Shown here one piece after another: positions 1 through 12,446 of a stretch of 64,000 nucleotides of DNA. The stretch spans positions 37,435 to 101,434 of the forward strand of contig BPQB01000103.1 of NCBI GenBank assembly GCA_019973155.2, written 5' to 3'. The stretch's first letter is position 1, and each line of letters begins with the position of its first letter. The notes beneath the pieces were generated by a model. It saw only the letters and a program-made list of their open reading frames with translations, was not told the origin of the DNA and did no database searches. The translations under genes were made by a program, and so were the position numbers. Source of the DNA: Phanerochaete sordida (lineage: Eukaryota > Basidiomycota > Agaricomycetes > Polyporales > Phanerochaetaceae).

Positions 1-2119
1 ACGTCGGCGTATCCATTCTGGAAACAGCATTGCCTCAGAACGCCGCAGCGCGGGCCGAAGACGGGGGCACACACTCACCTCAAGTGGCCGCGGACGCGGG
101 TTTTCCATCGGGTCGGAAGGTATCGCAGCCGCTCGGCGGCGCATGCACGCCTCAAAGACCGCGCGAAAGGCGTGCATCGGTCTGGAAACATGGGCCGCGC
201 GTTCGCTAAGGCGTAGCCGCACGCTGAGCGGCCTGGACCTCCTGCTGCTCCTGGCCTCCACGATGAGGTGCGCCGCGCGCTGCCGCTGGAGCATGCTTCC
301 ATTCGCCCTACGCTCACGGTGTCTCAACGGTCCGCGGAGACAGTATCCGGCAGGTAGCTGACGTCGCTCCAGGGGCCCTGCTGGCGCAGGCCGGAGTGCG
401 GGTGAGGTCTGATGCTTTCATGTGCGGCCCGTTGACAGTTCGCCTGTAGCAGAAGCCTACGAGACGCGGCAGACGCGTGTATATCGCGTGCGCTGCATTG
501 TGGTGCGGCCGGCGAAGGGAATCGGCTTGCGTAGAGATATTTGAGGGAGATGTGTCGGAAAAAGTGAAATTGGTACGGTAGCACGGATTGCGGAAGATGT
601 CGTGTGGCGAAAGCGTTCGTCGACTGTGGCGGGCAGCCTGCAAAGAAGTCAGCTGGGGATCACGGATATAATGCCCGGGGACGCACCGAGGGAATAAGAC
701 GCATGACGAAAAGCTAGACGAGCAATCCCACCCTGCCCTGAAGGATGAATAGGCTCCGAATCCTCCGGCATGTATCATCGTTTTGACCGAGCCACATCGA
801 GCTCTCGCCCGGGACGCATTACAGCACGTCGCGCCGGTCGAACGCGCAGGGCTAGCGAACGAAGAGACTGGCTCCGTCTGTCTACATATAAGATATCGAC
901 CCAAACGTTTCTCGGTGTGTGATAAACGTACCAAGAGTCTGAGTGCATGCGTAAGGCCGATATTCCAGGCCATCCAAAGCCGCAAGCTGCAGGATCTCGT
1001 CGTCCAGGAAGGCAATCGTCTCCGCGCATATCTAATGACTGGACATGCAACATAGCCTGTGAGCACTGCAGTAGGGGTGAGCGACGGTGGTCTCGGACCA
1101 ATGCAAAGCCCTATGTGTGGGCGGCGAGGCAGCGCGGCAAGGCGTGCGCTGTGGAGGGCCCGACGAATACAGTCCGACATGAGAGATCTGTCGACCCCGC
1201 CCGGACGCGTGGTGTCGGACTGCCAGCCCTGCGGCTTATAGAACGATGCAGCCTGCGGTCCTTGTCTAGTGTGCTTTGAGTGACATACTTCCCCCTTCGG
1301 TTGTGCGAGGACAGCGAAGATGAGCGGGGGACGTGAGCGGGCAGCGCGTGCTTACGTCATGCCGCGAGCTGAACCGAACTGGATCGCCAGATGGCGCCGA
1401 CTCTTCCGTGGTGGCTGCCACGTGGGCGGCGTCGGCACATTTCTGGCCGTCGCGCTTTCCCCGGCACACTGCTAGGCCAGAGCTATCGCGCCCAGAGCTA
1501 TCGCCACACGCGAGATATCGACTTCTAAAAGACCCACTCTATGATGCTGTCGCGCGGCCGCAGTCCTCGAGAACGGCTTTAGCACACCATTGAATTGACA
1601 CGCCGAAGTCCCATGCCAACCTAGCAGCCCGCCCGCGCAAAATCAGATGTCAAGTTGTCGTTGACCGTTGTGCCAGACTTTGTCTCATTCCTGGTGACAA
1701 TACGTCTTCCAAGCCCAGCCGAATTATCGCCGTCGGCGGTGGGAAGTCCGAGTCGAGAAACGGGCTACGTCGTGACGGAATGGAAGCAGCTAGGGATTGA
1801 ATTCGAGGCGCAGGTGCGTAACCAGTCACTCGCTTCCGTCTTGATCTCTAAAGCGAACCTGCTGTGCCTAGCTTTGGAGCTACGTTTAGGACCCTCTTCC
1901 ACAGTCCTTTGGCGAACTGAGGCTTTTGCGAAGTCTATTCCCATCTTTCTGAGCATCCTGTCGCAGAAATGCGCACATCTCAGCCGCCCATCACATACGA
2001 GATGCATCACTCAGCATCTTGTGCGCTCATCCTGGGATAAAGGCTTACGACGCCCATTACTGCTCTTGTATTGGCCCATCTTTGCGCGGAGCCGCAAAGA
2101 CGGCGGTCTCCCGTACGCG
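1..2119. other. Left edge, no gene recognised
   Basis: I find no convincing gene in this stretch. Open frames on both strands are short and overlap one another, with no recognisable motif, no consistent splice pattern and no similarity to the other repeats in the window that I could see. It may be old repeat debris like the sequence to its right. An exon of a gene starting outside the window cannot be excluded. Confidence 0.5.
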
Positions 2120-3857
2120 TGCTGCGACTTCGCGAGCCACTTTGATCACACGCGTCAGCCACGGTATCTACCACGGTGAGCATAGCTTTGGCGCATGGCG
2201 AGACACGGAGGCCAATGTTTGCGATATTTTACAGCCGACGTCGTGGTTTGCCCGAGGCGTAGGATGTCCTCTGCCAAGATGAAGAGCAACCGTTCGCAGC
2301 TCAAGCTTGAGGGTATGGCCCACGCATTCGCACTTTATGTGCGGGACAGCAGCTCACGAAGCTTTAGGTCTGCAGATCCATCGCCGGATCGAGACTGTGC
2401 GCGCGCCCTCCGCGGCGCATTGCGCCCGAGCGCGGTGTCTCTCCGCTGACTCCTCGAGTCGAACGCTCATATGCGTCCTACACACCGGCTGCGGGTGCTT
2501 GCATCCAGACGAGGCAAGGCCTCGTCGCAAGGTCAGCCGCAGGTAGGCGTCCCGTCACGAGGATGTCTGAGTCTGCTGTCCGTACGTCCTCCTCAGCCTG
2601 CTGTGTGGTTTAGCTGACACGATTCTATCAGGGTCGACGCGCTGCGCTCCCGGATGACCTAGCGTCCATGATCTCCGGCCCATCCTGCGACCCCACTCTA
2701 TACCACGCCGTTCTCGCATGCACCTGCAGCGCGCCGCTTCCGCTTTGCAAGGTTCATCGTTCTCGAACTGCCGGAAGCTGCGTGTCCAGGCCGCCGTTGG
2801 ATCGCATCGCCGGCGCACGCCCATCGGTTGCACCAAAGGCGGTCATCGATAAGGGCGGGCCTCCGTGTCTCGACCTCGCCGGCTGCGCACGCGGTCCCGC
2901 GCTCGGTTGTGCCCGTGCGGGCAGGCAGACAGGGTCATTGACGGCCGTTCTACGGTCCTCCAGATGCCACGGTCGCGCTCTTCGATTTTTGTTCCATCGT
3001 ACAGGCTGATACACGTGTCGTCCATGCCTCTTCGTACCACTGCTACGCATGTCGTCTCTGCCATGAAAGGCTCACCCCAATTTTGATCGCGCCTCTGTCT
3101 GCGTACGCTGGATCCCAGGTCCCTCCGTCTGAGCGTCTCAGACGAGGTATAGCCCCGACGAGCGCGGCGCAGAGGTAGCCGTTTCACACGGACGGCGCGC
3201 CGACGTCCTAGGAATGTGATGCCACTGTGACCGTACATTGAACCCTAGTTCTTGCGTCCTAGGAATGTTAACACGCTGGCATCCGATATTTCTCGGTGTC
3301 ACGGCGGTAGATGCGATAGCACTCTGCTCACGCGGTCTTCACGAATGCACGACGTTCCACTGGGGATAGATCCTTGGTGAGGCGATGATGAGTCTCCCCG
3401 CGGGCACTCGCCTGTCGTCTTGACATCTGTATGGATCGCGAGCAGTCGAGTCTTCCAGCGGCTATGTGTATTATGCTCGTAAATCGGACCGGTTGTCAGG
3501 ATCCTTGTCTTTCTCGGAGGTTAAGCGTCTTCGACTATGGTCATATCGGTTTATTGCCCAGCGGTATCCCGCCTGTTCCGCATATCCGAGGATAGGTCGC
3601 ACTGCCTACGTCGTTTTCAGCAGCCCGTGATGAAAGACCGAGTCATGGGGTTTGCATCTGTCAATCATGGTATTTGGAATACGAGTACCGGCGATGGTAT
3701 GCGAACACTGATATAGTGGGCTGCAGGGCTCAGTACCTGATGTTCCCCGCCCGCAAGTCCTCCAGAATGCGGACGTTCGCCAGGTCGACATACTCATCAC
3801 GGCTCCCGACGAAGAGGTAAGTGTCTCTACGGTGCATGCCGCTGCAGCAGATGCTGA
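2120..3857. other. Non-coding left arm of unit 1
   Basis: Repeated sequence with no supported gene. Its counterpart is about 10.65-12.45 kb. The motif CGTCCTAGGAATGT occurs twice here (near 3.21 and 3.26 kb) and again in the counterpart, and a weak echo lies near 20.7 kb. In unit 2 the end of this arm encodes the short first exon of the F-box gene. Here the equivalent start codon reads ACG (3799-3801). Confidence 0.6.
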
Positions 3858-5288
3858 ATGCGATGTAGTCTCGTACAAACGAATGCAGAGATCATTCCCG
3901 CCGCTCATCGCCTGCCGCAGGAAATATTCAAAACCATCATCGACAATGCGCTACCTTACTTTCCAACATTGTGCCGCGCGAATCATAAGCATGTCCTCGG
4001 GCAGTATTCCATGGTATGCCGATACTGGGCCATCCATACTCGCGAACCCCTCTTCGCCGGTCTGAAGCTTCGCTCACGGGACGATGCCAAACGCCTCCTC
4101 GAATTCGCCAAGATCACCACGCTAGGGATGAACATTGGCATTTACGTTCAAGAAATCCGACTTAGGCTGACAATCCCAAGCTTCTCCCCGCCGTGGGCTC
4201 ACCTTGTGCTTCATCTGCTGCCCCGCTCCCTATTCCCAAACCTGAGCGAGATTTCCGTGGAACTGTCCCAGAACCCGACTCTTAGCGATGAAGCAAGCTT
4301 ATCCATCGCGCCACGCACTCCGTTTTCCGACCTGCCACGTTCAATCCCCTTCTCAGCGTCTCAAGGTGTCGAACGCCTTTACGTGCATGGCCTTCACTTC
4401 TCAAGTCTCGCTCACTTTGCTATATTTATCGCATCTTTCCGCACGCCGGGCAAGTTCAACATGCACGATGAGTGTGCTCCCACTATATTTCTACGGGATG
4501 TCACCTGGGAGAACGGCAATGCGCTGACAGTGCGTCAACTCGTTCCGCTTACTTGGACCTTCCGTGGCCCTCCAGGACACTTCCCCAGCGTTGGGGGCAG
4601 CAGCACCACACCATGGAAGTGGCTGGAGCTATTCCCTACACGCAGTAATTCTCACCCAATGCCATATGCACACAGTGCACATCTTCCGCCCATGCTTCAA
4701 ATTCTGGATAGAGATGAGACACATCACATCTATGCGATTCTCCAAGAAATATTCGAGTCTGAGCACACCAAGACCAAACTATCCAATAACTTTCATAGAC
4801 AAGACACCGAATTAACAGTGGAACCCAACAGTTTCTATTATCGTGTGGCGGGGTATGATACCATCGGATTTGTCTTGAACGATATTGGCCATGTAGCGAA
4901 GATCCGGCTCCGATTTGGGGAGTATTGTGATTATGATTGTACCAGACTGGACACAGCACTTCTGGTCTTACCCAATATTGAGACGCATGTCATCGCGTCT
5001 CTCGCGGCACTGGAGTCCTTCACAATTGAGATCAATAAAAGTGACTGCACGAAGCACCAGTGCGCCGCTGTGCGCGCTCGCATGCCCAGGCTGGCTGCGC
5101 AAGGCAAACTTGTGGTGAAGTGGCTGGCCGAATCATCATGGGGAGATGAAGAAAGAACTTCAGAAGGCAGTGGATCTCAGCATGAAGAGGCCGAAGAAGC
5201 AGAGGAAACCGAGGACGGAGAGAATGCACTGCCAGCGGCGAGCACCGCGACTGTCTCAGACATTCCGCGACTTGCGCAGGAACTTTGA
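3858..5288 (+). CDS. F-box-like protein, copy A (476 aa)
   Basis: Single open frame. Residues about 18-60 look like a fungal F-box: LPQEIF at the start, then the signature (Y)SMVCRYWA and a TREPLFA tail; the rest is leucine-rich without clear LRR repeats. Family knowledge: F-box proteins recruit substrates to SCF ubiquitin ligases. The C-terminus is acidic (Glu-rich). Compared with copy B (12.45-14.08 kb), the ancestral start codon is ACG and the ancestral 3' splice site reads CAA instead of CAG. The frame therefore now starts at an ATG lying inside the former intron. The C-terminus is also cut short, because the sequence after CAGGAACTT reads TGA where copy B reads on for about 48 more residues. 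It is either a functional gene with shifted ends or an early pseudogene. Confidence 0.7.
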   Translation: MRCSLVQTNAEIIPAAHRLPQEIFKTIIDNALPYFPTLCRANHKHVLGQYSMVCRYWAIHTREPLFAGLKLRSRDDAKRLLEFAKITTLGMNIGIYVQEIRLRLTIPSFSPPWAHLVLHLLPRSLFPNLSEISVELSQNPTLSDEASLSIAPRTPFSDLPRSIPFSASQGVERLYVHGLHFSSLAHFAIFIASFRTPGKFNMHDECAPTIFLRDVTWENGNALTVRQLVPLTWTFRGPPGHFPSVGGSSTTPWKWLELFPTRSNSHPMPYAHSAHLPPMLQILDRDETHHIYAILQEIFESEHTKTKLSNNFHRQDTELTVEPNSFYYRVAGYDTIGFVLNDIGHVAKIRLRFGEYCDYDCTRLDTALLVLPNIETHVIASLAALESFTIEINKSDCTKHQCAAVRARMPRLAAQGKLVVKWLAESSWGDEERTSEGSGSQHEEAEEAEETEDGENALPAASTATVSDIPRLAQEL

Positions 5289-5689
5289 GGGGGTACAGAC
5301 GAGGTAGATGAGGGAGACATGGATTATATTTGCACGCGTAAGCTTGCCCTCAATACCTCTGATTTGGTTCAGCTGCTGACGGTCTGTTTTCTTAGTGCTC
5401 CGATATGGATACGAGCCGTGTTGAACTGAGACTGAGGCCGGAAGCGAACCTTGCAAACATGTAGGGCTGATATTGATGTTACCAAATGCTGTATGTCCGC
5501 GTTGCTCGTGGCTAGATATTGCTGAATCACCGTACCGCGCGGAACAGTCCTCGCTGTCTCTCAAAAGCAGAAGGTCCATTGTTCACAATTCCATATACTT
5601 GCACTTCCCGTCTATGACGTCTCGAGCCATAAACTGCCCAATGGGCATACCGTTTACCGACGGAGTCAGTCGGCAATAACATTGTTTGC

Positions 5690-6124
5690 TTATCTATACC
5701 GAGAAAGACGTCGCTGCTCTGGGTGCTAGCGTGCAAGAAACACCACCGCATGGGGTGCCGAGTTTTACCCAGGAACGCAATTGCCCACCCGCCGCTTCTA
5801 CTCCGCGGACCGTCGGTCAATGACAAAATGTACGACGTCTCTCTCGAGATCGCATACCCCTCCGGACATTTCTCACATTCATAATCCGATAGGCTCCGTA
5901 ACCCTTCACATCACCCTTCGCAGGGCACACCAATAAAGACCGCCGGCTGCACCGCCAAGTGGCGCGTTAGGTCGCCACGCGCTGGCATGCCCTCGGCGTC
6001 CTGCAATGCTCCAGACACGATGTGCGCCCTGTGCCCCTCGTCGTCCTGCACTGCGCGGTCCACGCGAGCGAGCACGCGTCCGGACGCTGGACATGTCGAT
6101 GTGCAGCTGCGCGCGTAGCGGCCG
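5690..6124. other. Segment of about 435 bp present only in unit 1
   Basis: Unit 2 runs directly from the sequence matching 5,688 to the sequence matching about 6,122 (around 14,338 there). This block is therefore either an insertion in unit 1 or a deletion in unit 2. It has no clear inverted termini or target-site duplication. Its minus strand carries an open frame that I do not recognise. Confidence 0.55.
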
Positions 6125-6519
6125 TGTACGATGCACAGAACGAAGGGCAGGCGCACCCGCGAGCTGCGGGTCGCCCCGGGTAACGACGCCCGCGGGCTGA
6201 GTGAAATGAGATGGACGAGGACAAAGGGTAGGTTGTCTGCTCAAGGTCGGGCAGCATCCAGCTTTGCTGCGCTCACATGTCCTGATAGCATGTGCTTGAA
6301 CGGTTCGCCATGCGCTGACCGTGACGTCGAGCAGCTATCCGTAGAAGCTCTGAACCGTTGGGGTTGACATTAATTTCTACACCACGGCTACAGATGTGTT
6401 CTGCTACCACTGACCATCTGCGGGCATCGCAGCGCCCTCGTCCCTCAGCTGTCCAAATCGCGCGTCCATCGCTCAGCGTACCCTCTCAGGAAAACCAGAC
6501 ACGCACCTCAACCCAGCCC

Positions 6520-7454
6520 AGCCTCTCATACACCCGGGCACGACCCGTCACGGCACGCGCGCCGCCCCCACGCGCCACCCCTGACCAAATTGCACCGCGA
6601 GCGCAGCGTCCTCTTGTGCGATGCGTACCGCGATTGCCGCCAGGATGTGCGCGGCGCACGCGGCGTCAACAGTGCCCATCGCCACACCGGGGGCGGCGCC
6701 GCCATGCCCGTGCGCGCCAGCGTTGTGCACGGCCGGAACGCCCCCGCCGAGTAATGCGCGACGGCGAGCGCGAGCATGAGTTCGCGTGTGCCGGTGGAGC
6801 CCGAGTGCCGCACGTGCGCGCAGACCCCGCGCGCCGCGAGCGTGTGCGACTCGCGTGTGGCGGGCTCGAAGGTGAAGTTACGGCCGAGCTGGGCGTGCGC
6901 TACGAGTCGCAGCGATGTGCCGAGGGCCATGGAGGCCGTGCCGGGCGCGAGACTGGGGAGCGATGGCGAGACTGGCCCGGGGCGACGTGGTAAATGTGCG
7001 AGGCTAGAATACATAGGTGTGATCGCTGGGGAGAGCAGCGCGAGCCGCGTTCGCGTGGGCTAGATGGACGGTCCGCTGCGCAATCGTCAGCACCCGGACG
7101 ATGCTGCCAGATATGCGACGCACCTTGCGCACTGCGCACGAATGTGCTACCGTAGTACAACGCGCACCAAACTGCGAGTGCTGCGCCCGGACGTCCTCGG
7201 TGTACGTCGCGCGCTCCTGCGCAGGCGGCGCCGCGTTCGGCGGCGTTAGCGTGTAGTGCGCGGACGCGGTAGGCGGCGATGGTGGCGCGGCGGCGCAGCG
7301 AGCGAGTGTTCCAGGCAAAGGTGAGCACGTCCCTCAGCCATCCGTCCGAGAGGAACATTGCGGCGCCGCCGTGCGCGCCGTCCGCTGCGGTAGCCTGCGC
7401 GAATGTACTGAGCCAGGCTGCGGCGATGGCGTGCGCGTCGGCTGGAGCGGCCAT
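6520..7454 (-). pseudogene. Chimeric pseudogene: FMO exon-1 start fused to ICMT-like body (copy A)
   Basis: The first about 60 codons (7454 down to about 7263) match the N-terminus of the flavin monooxygenase at 37.85 kb: AHAIAAAWLSTFAQA against AHSAAATWLATFAQA, and DGWLRDVLTFAWNTRSL against RGWLRDVLTFAWDTRAL. At about 7262 the similarity switches, in another frame, to the ICMT-like gene at 28.17 kb (SAHYTLTPPNAAPPAQE), and continues through LGRNFTFE and the degraded RHPGYTG motif (here RHSGSTG). Several frameshifts break it. The 3' flank also matches that of the ICMT gene. It is a dead relic of a deleted FMO-ICMT gene pair, not a translated fusion. Confidence 0.8.
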
Positions 7455-8033
7455 GGCGGGCGTGGTCGCGGTTGGGAGTAAGCGTCGCTATCGCGAGGCC
7501 CAGCGGTATGAGGTGTAGCGGGTGGGAGAGGTGGGAGATGGTATGTTGGGGTGCGGGCTGATTTGGTGGTCATTCGAGCATCGCAATTTCGCCGTGAGAT
7601 GCTGGGAGCCTGGTTTCCTCGTGGTCGACGCAGCGGTGCGGTCGCTCAAGTCACGTTTTGCCGAGGATGCATGGCGACGCTCTGCATCGTGTGCTCAGTT
7701 TGAGACCCTTGAATAGGCGTCAGAACGTACGGCTTCGTGTCTTCGAGAGTCTGCCCGCGTTGGAAGCGACAGCTTTCGTCGCACGCAATCGCGTGGGGAG
7801 AACGTTCGTTGTGACCCGGGTCGGCTCTTTTCATCCACCGGTCTCGTGCATTGAAGCGACGACACGCAAGGACGAGCTGGGGCTCCGATATCCAGAGGGA
7901 CGTGCAGGGAGTTCAAGACAAGCCGCAAGCGACGTTCGGGAACTCCCGGTGTTCCCAAAGGGGAAGGTCTAGTCGGGAGCGTGGGAGTCGAAGCTCGTTG
8001 GACTCGCACAGCCATCATCTGCCCAAGGCGACC

Positions 8034-8869
8034 ATGGCAGGAGAAGCTCCGTCCGTCAATTCAGCCAGCACGAAACGCGCATACAGTGGAGCAGCATCTG
8101 AGGAACGCGTGGCTGGGCCTAGCAAGCGTGTCCGCAGGAAGGACAGCGCCATGGGTAGGTCCCAAAGTCCTTCGTGCATACGCTGCATAGCTGACACGCA
8201 GCTGTAACAGACGGCACATCGGCACCAGAGACGCGTCTGCCCACTGCCCAACAGACTGCTGGAAGCACCGGAGCTGCGCCACTAATTACGCCGCAAAACG
8301 CAACACGCTCGGAGACGGCCAAAGACACACACATGGCCGAGCTCGCCGGCCTGCGTGCGCAGCTGCTGGACATGCACCAGGACTTTACCGCCATCTACCG
8401 GCGGGCGGCGTCCGCGCGTGCTTCCGGCAGTGACCGTGCGTCTGCTCCGGTTGCGAGTGCCCCGCAGGTGAGTCGTCCGTGCTCCACTGCCGCGCACGCT
8501 GACGCTTACGAGACGCAGGCACCCGCACCGCCCGAGATCAAACAGGAGGCCGAGTCTGTCGCGCTCTTCTTCCAGCGGAGCATTGAGCGCCCCGCCCAGC
8601 TGCAGCGCGAGACCTCGCTCGCCGACGCGAACGCGCGGCTGCGGGACGACGTCGAGCGGCTCCGTGCGCAGGCCGCCGCCGCGCAGCGGACGATTGACGA
8701 AGAGCGTGACGCGGCACTCGAGCAAGAGGTAGAACACCACGCGGAGCTCGCGCGGCTGCACGAGAGGATCGCAGAGCAGATGGGGCGGAACGCCGAGCTT
8801 CAAGCCGAGGTTCGCGTATGTCGCTCATCCTCCGAGGGGCGGGTCGAACGCGGGCGACGCGAACCGTAA
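8034..8869 (+). CDS. Small coiled-coil protein, family alpha copy 1 (242 aa, 3 exons)
   Basis: Function unknown. Exons: 8034-8154, 8211-8467, 8519-8869, with introns of 56 and 51 nt (GTAGGT...CAG and GTGAGT...CAG). The lengths sum to 243 codons. Residues 1-40 hold a basic, NLS-like patch (RVAGPSKRVRRKD). A Pro/Ala-rich linker follows. The C-terminal about 120 residues form a long predicted coiled coil (LQRETSLADANARLRDDVER and on), ending in ELARLHERI and ELQAEVRV. The upstream flank is shared with copies 2 and 3. The conserved intron positions and the open frame across splice junctions argue that this is a real gene. Inference: a nuclear coiled-coil protein. No named family is recognised. 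Confidence 0.7.
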
Positions 8870-9089
8870 GCAAGGAAGGCGAGCGATGCGCAGCGATTGG
8901 TGTTGTTGGGGTTGTACTGCTGCAAATGGAGTACGCCATCTTGTTGTTCCATCTACGTCTGGTCCTTATGAACCTCCAGCATACAGTCCTCCTCGCCCTC
9001 CCATCCGCATACACCCACCGCGTCCAATCTCTCCGGGGTGCAAATCGAGCGGCGTCCCAAATCCTAGGAGCTTGTGCATAATGCATAAC

Positions 9090-10010
9090 TCACAACGCCG
9101 ACGCATCGCGCAGCCCCTAGACCCTTCGCTGCTCGAATCCACCTCTCCTCGACATCATGCATCAGCTCCGCCTCAGACGAGGACACACTCGTCGCCAGCA
9201 AAAGCTAGACCTACGCCCGAACCCACCGATCCGCGGCGCAGCTAGCCGCAGACACACCAGGACCCTCCCGCCCCTCACCAAAGCGCTGCGTGCGCCCGCA
9301 CGTCCAGCACCGCCAGGCTCCAGCGGGTCTTCCGTCGAGCCGCGCACACCGCGCACACGGCACCTGCACGACTGGCCCCGCTGCTCCGCCAGCCGCTCAG
9401 CTGGAGACGTCCGCACCCGCGTCGTCCAGCGGAGCACCGCGCGTTGTCGCGAGGCCGCCCGACGCGCGGCGGGATGGTGTGGCCAGGCTCTGCGCAACGA
9501 CCGCCGCTGCAGCACGCACGCGCAACGCAGCGCTGCAGCAGCAGGAGGCGGCGTAAGAGGGCCGCGGCGGAGGTGGAGATGCCTGCAAGCCGGTGCTGCA
9601 CGGACGCGGATGACCCGCGCGGCCCCGCTGCCCGCTGCTGCTCGGGCACGCCGCCTCTCGACGCCGCCGGCTCTGCCTCTCGACGGCACACCCAGCGGCA
9701 GCCGCACAGACATGCGTCCGCGGCCGTCGGGCCACGGTGTCCCCCGCCAGCGAGAGACGCACCGTGCCCGGCGCGCTCGAGACGGCCGCGCGGGGACCTG
9801 CCCGGCGCGCGTCGGTGGGGCGCTACTCTGCGCGATGGCCGGCGCCGCTGCGCGAACGTGCGGACGTGCGGCCTCGCGAGAGGATCGTGGAGGAGAAGCG
9901 GCTGGATGCGGAGCGTCAGGCTGCGCCCTGCGTCCACCGCTCGTCTGCCAAAGGGCGGGTCGAACGCAGCCAGCAGGGGGCGTCTCGTCGCACGGTCGTG
10001 CTGCAGGGCC
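9090..10010 (+). pseudogene. Decayed coiled-coil copy (beta 1)
   Basis: GC-rich sequence directly downstream of alpha copy 1. It keeps traces of the alpha coil: PDARRDGVARL against ANARLRDDVERL, and ERIVEEKRLDAERQ followed by SSAKGRVER against ERIAEEKRRNAELQ and SSAEGRVER. The frame changes several times. The same block, including the marker CAGGACCCTCCCGCCCCTCA, recurs near 18.9 kb on the other strand, and a related block lies at 17.57-18.25 kb. Long GC-rich open frames on both strands here are compositional. Confidence 0.6.
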
Positions 10011-12446
10011 GGGCAGACAGCGGCTTGCGGAGGGGAGGGGCGGCTGGATGTCGTGCTGATGTGGAGACGGTGCGTCTTGCCGGAGCGCGCTGCCTTCCAT
10101 CCAACGACGCGGGACAGAGCACCATCGGACTGTCGAGGCTATCATGCCGTACGCACATTCAGTTGTATAGCTCATCTACGTCTCGACATCACGTTCTTCA
10201 TTACAGCAGGCAGCGAAATCCCGTCCGATCCGCGCGAGTGTGTGCGCCGCTCCGCGCAAAAGCGTCGGCCTCTGAGCTCGCGTCAGCCCCGTCCTCGTCC
10301 CTGTACCGTCCCTGCCACACGCGACCGCACGATCTGCGCGCGTCGAGGCGTGCCCGTTGTTGCCATAGCTCCACTGGTCCGCGCGCACGGTTTTTCCTTG
10401 GGCCATGGACCCGGCAGTTGCACATCGAGACAGCGCACCTACCATCGCGTGCGCTGAGTAGCCGACGCTACAGAGCCGCAGCTCCATCCGAGGTCCGCAC
10501 ACGGTAGGCCCCGCGCGCGTCCGTACGTGCCCTGCGTTCCTGACGAACAAACGCGCCAGACGCCTCCCAGGGACGCGCAGACCACGGCACATTTTCTCTG
10601 CTACTTTCGCGGCGACCAATTCTCAAAGGCAGCCACGAAGATGTCGGTCTTCCATGCTGCGACTTTGCGAGACACTTTGATCGCTGTCCTCTGGCGGCCG
10701 CGCTATCTACCTCGGTGAGCACAGCTTTGGTGCATAACGAGACACGGAGGTTAATCCTTGTGACATCGCACGGCAGACCTCGCGGTTCGCCGGAGGCATG
10801 GAATGCCCTAATTCCTGCCACGATCAAGACCAACCTTCGCAGCTCAAGCGAGTCGAGGGTATGGTTCACGTGTGTGTACTTTCTGTGCGGGACCGCAGCT
10901 CAAGAGACCCCAGGTCTGCAGGTCCATCGCTAGATCGAAGCTGTGTGCGCGCTCTGCGTCACGTCGCGCCCGAGTGCTGTGTCTGTACGCGGACTGCTTG
11001 AGCCAAACGCACATTTGAGTCCCACACATCGATCTCGTTGGCTTGCAACGAGACGGGAAAGGGCCCTGTCGCAAATTCCTGGTGTATGCGGACGTATCGT
11101 CACGACGGTATCCGAGTCCGCTGTCCGTGCGTCCTCATGAGCCTGCTGTGTAGTCGAGCTGACACGATTCTACTAGCACCGACGCACTGCGGGGCCGGAT
11201 AATCCTCTTCGCGGCGTATGTCGAATGCGATTCCCATCGTACATAGAGCCTTTGTGGCTCAGACGTCCATGATTCCCAGCCCCTCCCGCCACCGCACCAC
11301 ACATATTCCCCACACCATTCTCGCATGCACCGGCAGCGCGCCGCTTCCGCTCTGCAAGGCTCAGCGTCCTCGAACTGCCCGAAGCTGCGTGCTCAGGCCC
11401 CTGCTGGATCGCATCGCCGACACACGCCCATCGGTCATATCAACGGCGGTCATCGATAAGGACGGGACTGCGCGTCTCTAACACGCCCCTGCGGGCTGCG
11501 CGTTCGTCAAACGTGGTCGCGCGCTCGGCTGCACCCGCGCGAGCGCACGGATAGGCTCAAGCGTACGGGCCCTGAAGCACGCCATGGACCGTCGACGGCC
11601 GTCCTACGGTCCTTCAGACGTCATTTTCGCGCTCGTAGATCGTTTATCTATCGCACAAGCCAATACACGTGTCGCCTATGCTTTTTCGTACCGCTGCTAC
11701 GCAGGTCCGTCTCTGCAATGAAATGCTCACTCCGATTGCGGTCAAACTCCACTGCGCGTACGCCGGATGCAGTATTCCTTCGTACGGGAGAAAGTCTCGC
11801 CCCGACGAGCGCGGCGCAGAGGCAGCCGCTTCTCACAGACGGCGCGCCGGCGTCCTAGGAATGTGACGCCGCTGGGACCGTACATTGAACCTTAATTCTT
11901 GCGTCCTATGAATGTTAGGACGATGCCGTTCGATATTCCTCGGCATCGCGGCGGCCGATGCGATAGCACTCTGCTCACGCGGTATTAACGACGCGCGACG
12001 CTCCACTGGCGCGAGACCTTGGTGAGACGACGATTAGTCCCTGTTGGTGGTCACTCGTCGTCTTAGCACTTATATGGATTGTTCATAACCAGGCATCCCA
12101 CGGTTATCTGTATTGTACTCCGAGTCGTCTGCCGGTTCGACTGTGATCGTCCTTATATCATCCGAAGATCAAGCGTCCCCAACCATGGTCTTATCGTCTT
12201 ACCTCCCTGCGGTATCCCGGTTGTTCCGCTTATCCGAAGGAGTGTTGCACTGCCAACGTCGTTCTCAACAACCCGTGATAAAAGACCGAGTCTTGGTGTT
12301 TGCATCTGTCAACCACGGTATTTGGAATACGGGTACTGATAGTGCTACGCACAGGCTGATAAAGCGGTCTGCAGGGCTCAGTTCTTGACATGCCCCGTCC
12401 GCAAGCTGTCCAGAGCTCAGACGTCCGTCAGGTTGACATACCCACC
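10010..12446. other. End of unit 1 and non-coding left arm of unit 2
   Basis: No gene is supported. The junction between the two duplicated units lies near 10.62-10.66 kb. From there the sequence follows the left arm of unit 1, with both CGTCCTA(G/T)GAATGT motifs kept (near 11.85 and 11.90 kb). Short open frames are not conserved between the two arms, which argues against coding function. Confidence 0.55.

Larger units (their letters stand above)
2120..10620 (+). repeat. Unit 1 of a tandem segmental duplication (about 8.4 kb)
   Basis: This block matches 10.64-18.64 kb in the same order and orientation: a non-coding left arm, an F-box gene, a minus-strand FMO/ICMT chimera, a coiled-coil gene of family alpha and a decayed coiled-coil copy. 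Anchors seen by eye include the CTTTGATC/GGTGAGCA block near 2.13 kb (against 10.68 kb), the CGTCCTAGGAATGT motif near 3.2 kb (against 11.85 kb), the F-box ORF (offset about 8,645 bp) and the alpha gene start (offset 8,400 bp). Offsets differ because of internal indels. Boundaries are good to about 100 bp. Confidence 0.85.

Noticed and set aside
9157..10507. Long open frames of 256-337 codons on both strands
   Set aside because: Very GC-rich sequence lacks stops by chance on both strands. The frames are Arg/Ala/Pro-rich, overlap each other, and cross a decayed coiled-coil copy.
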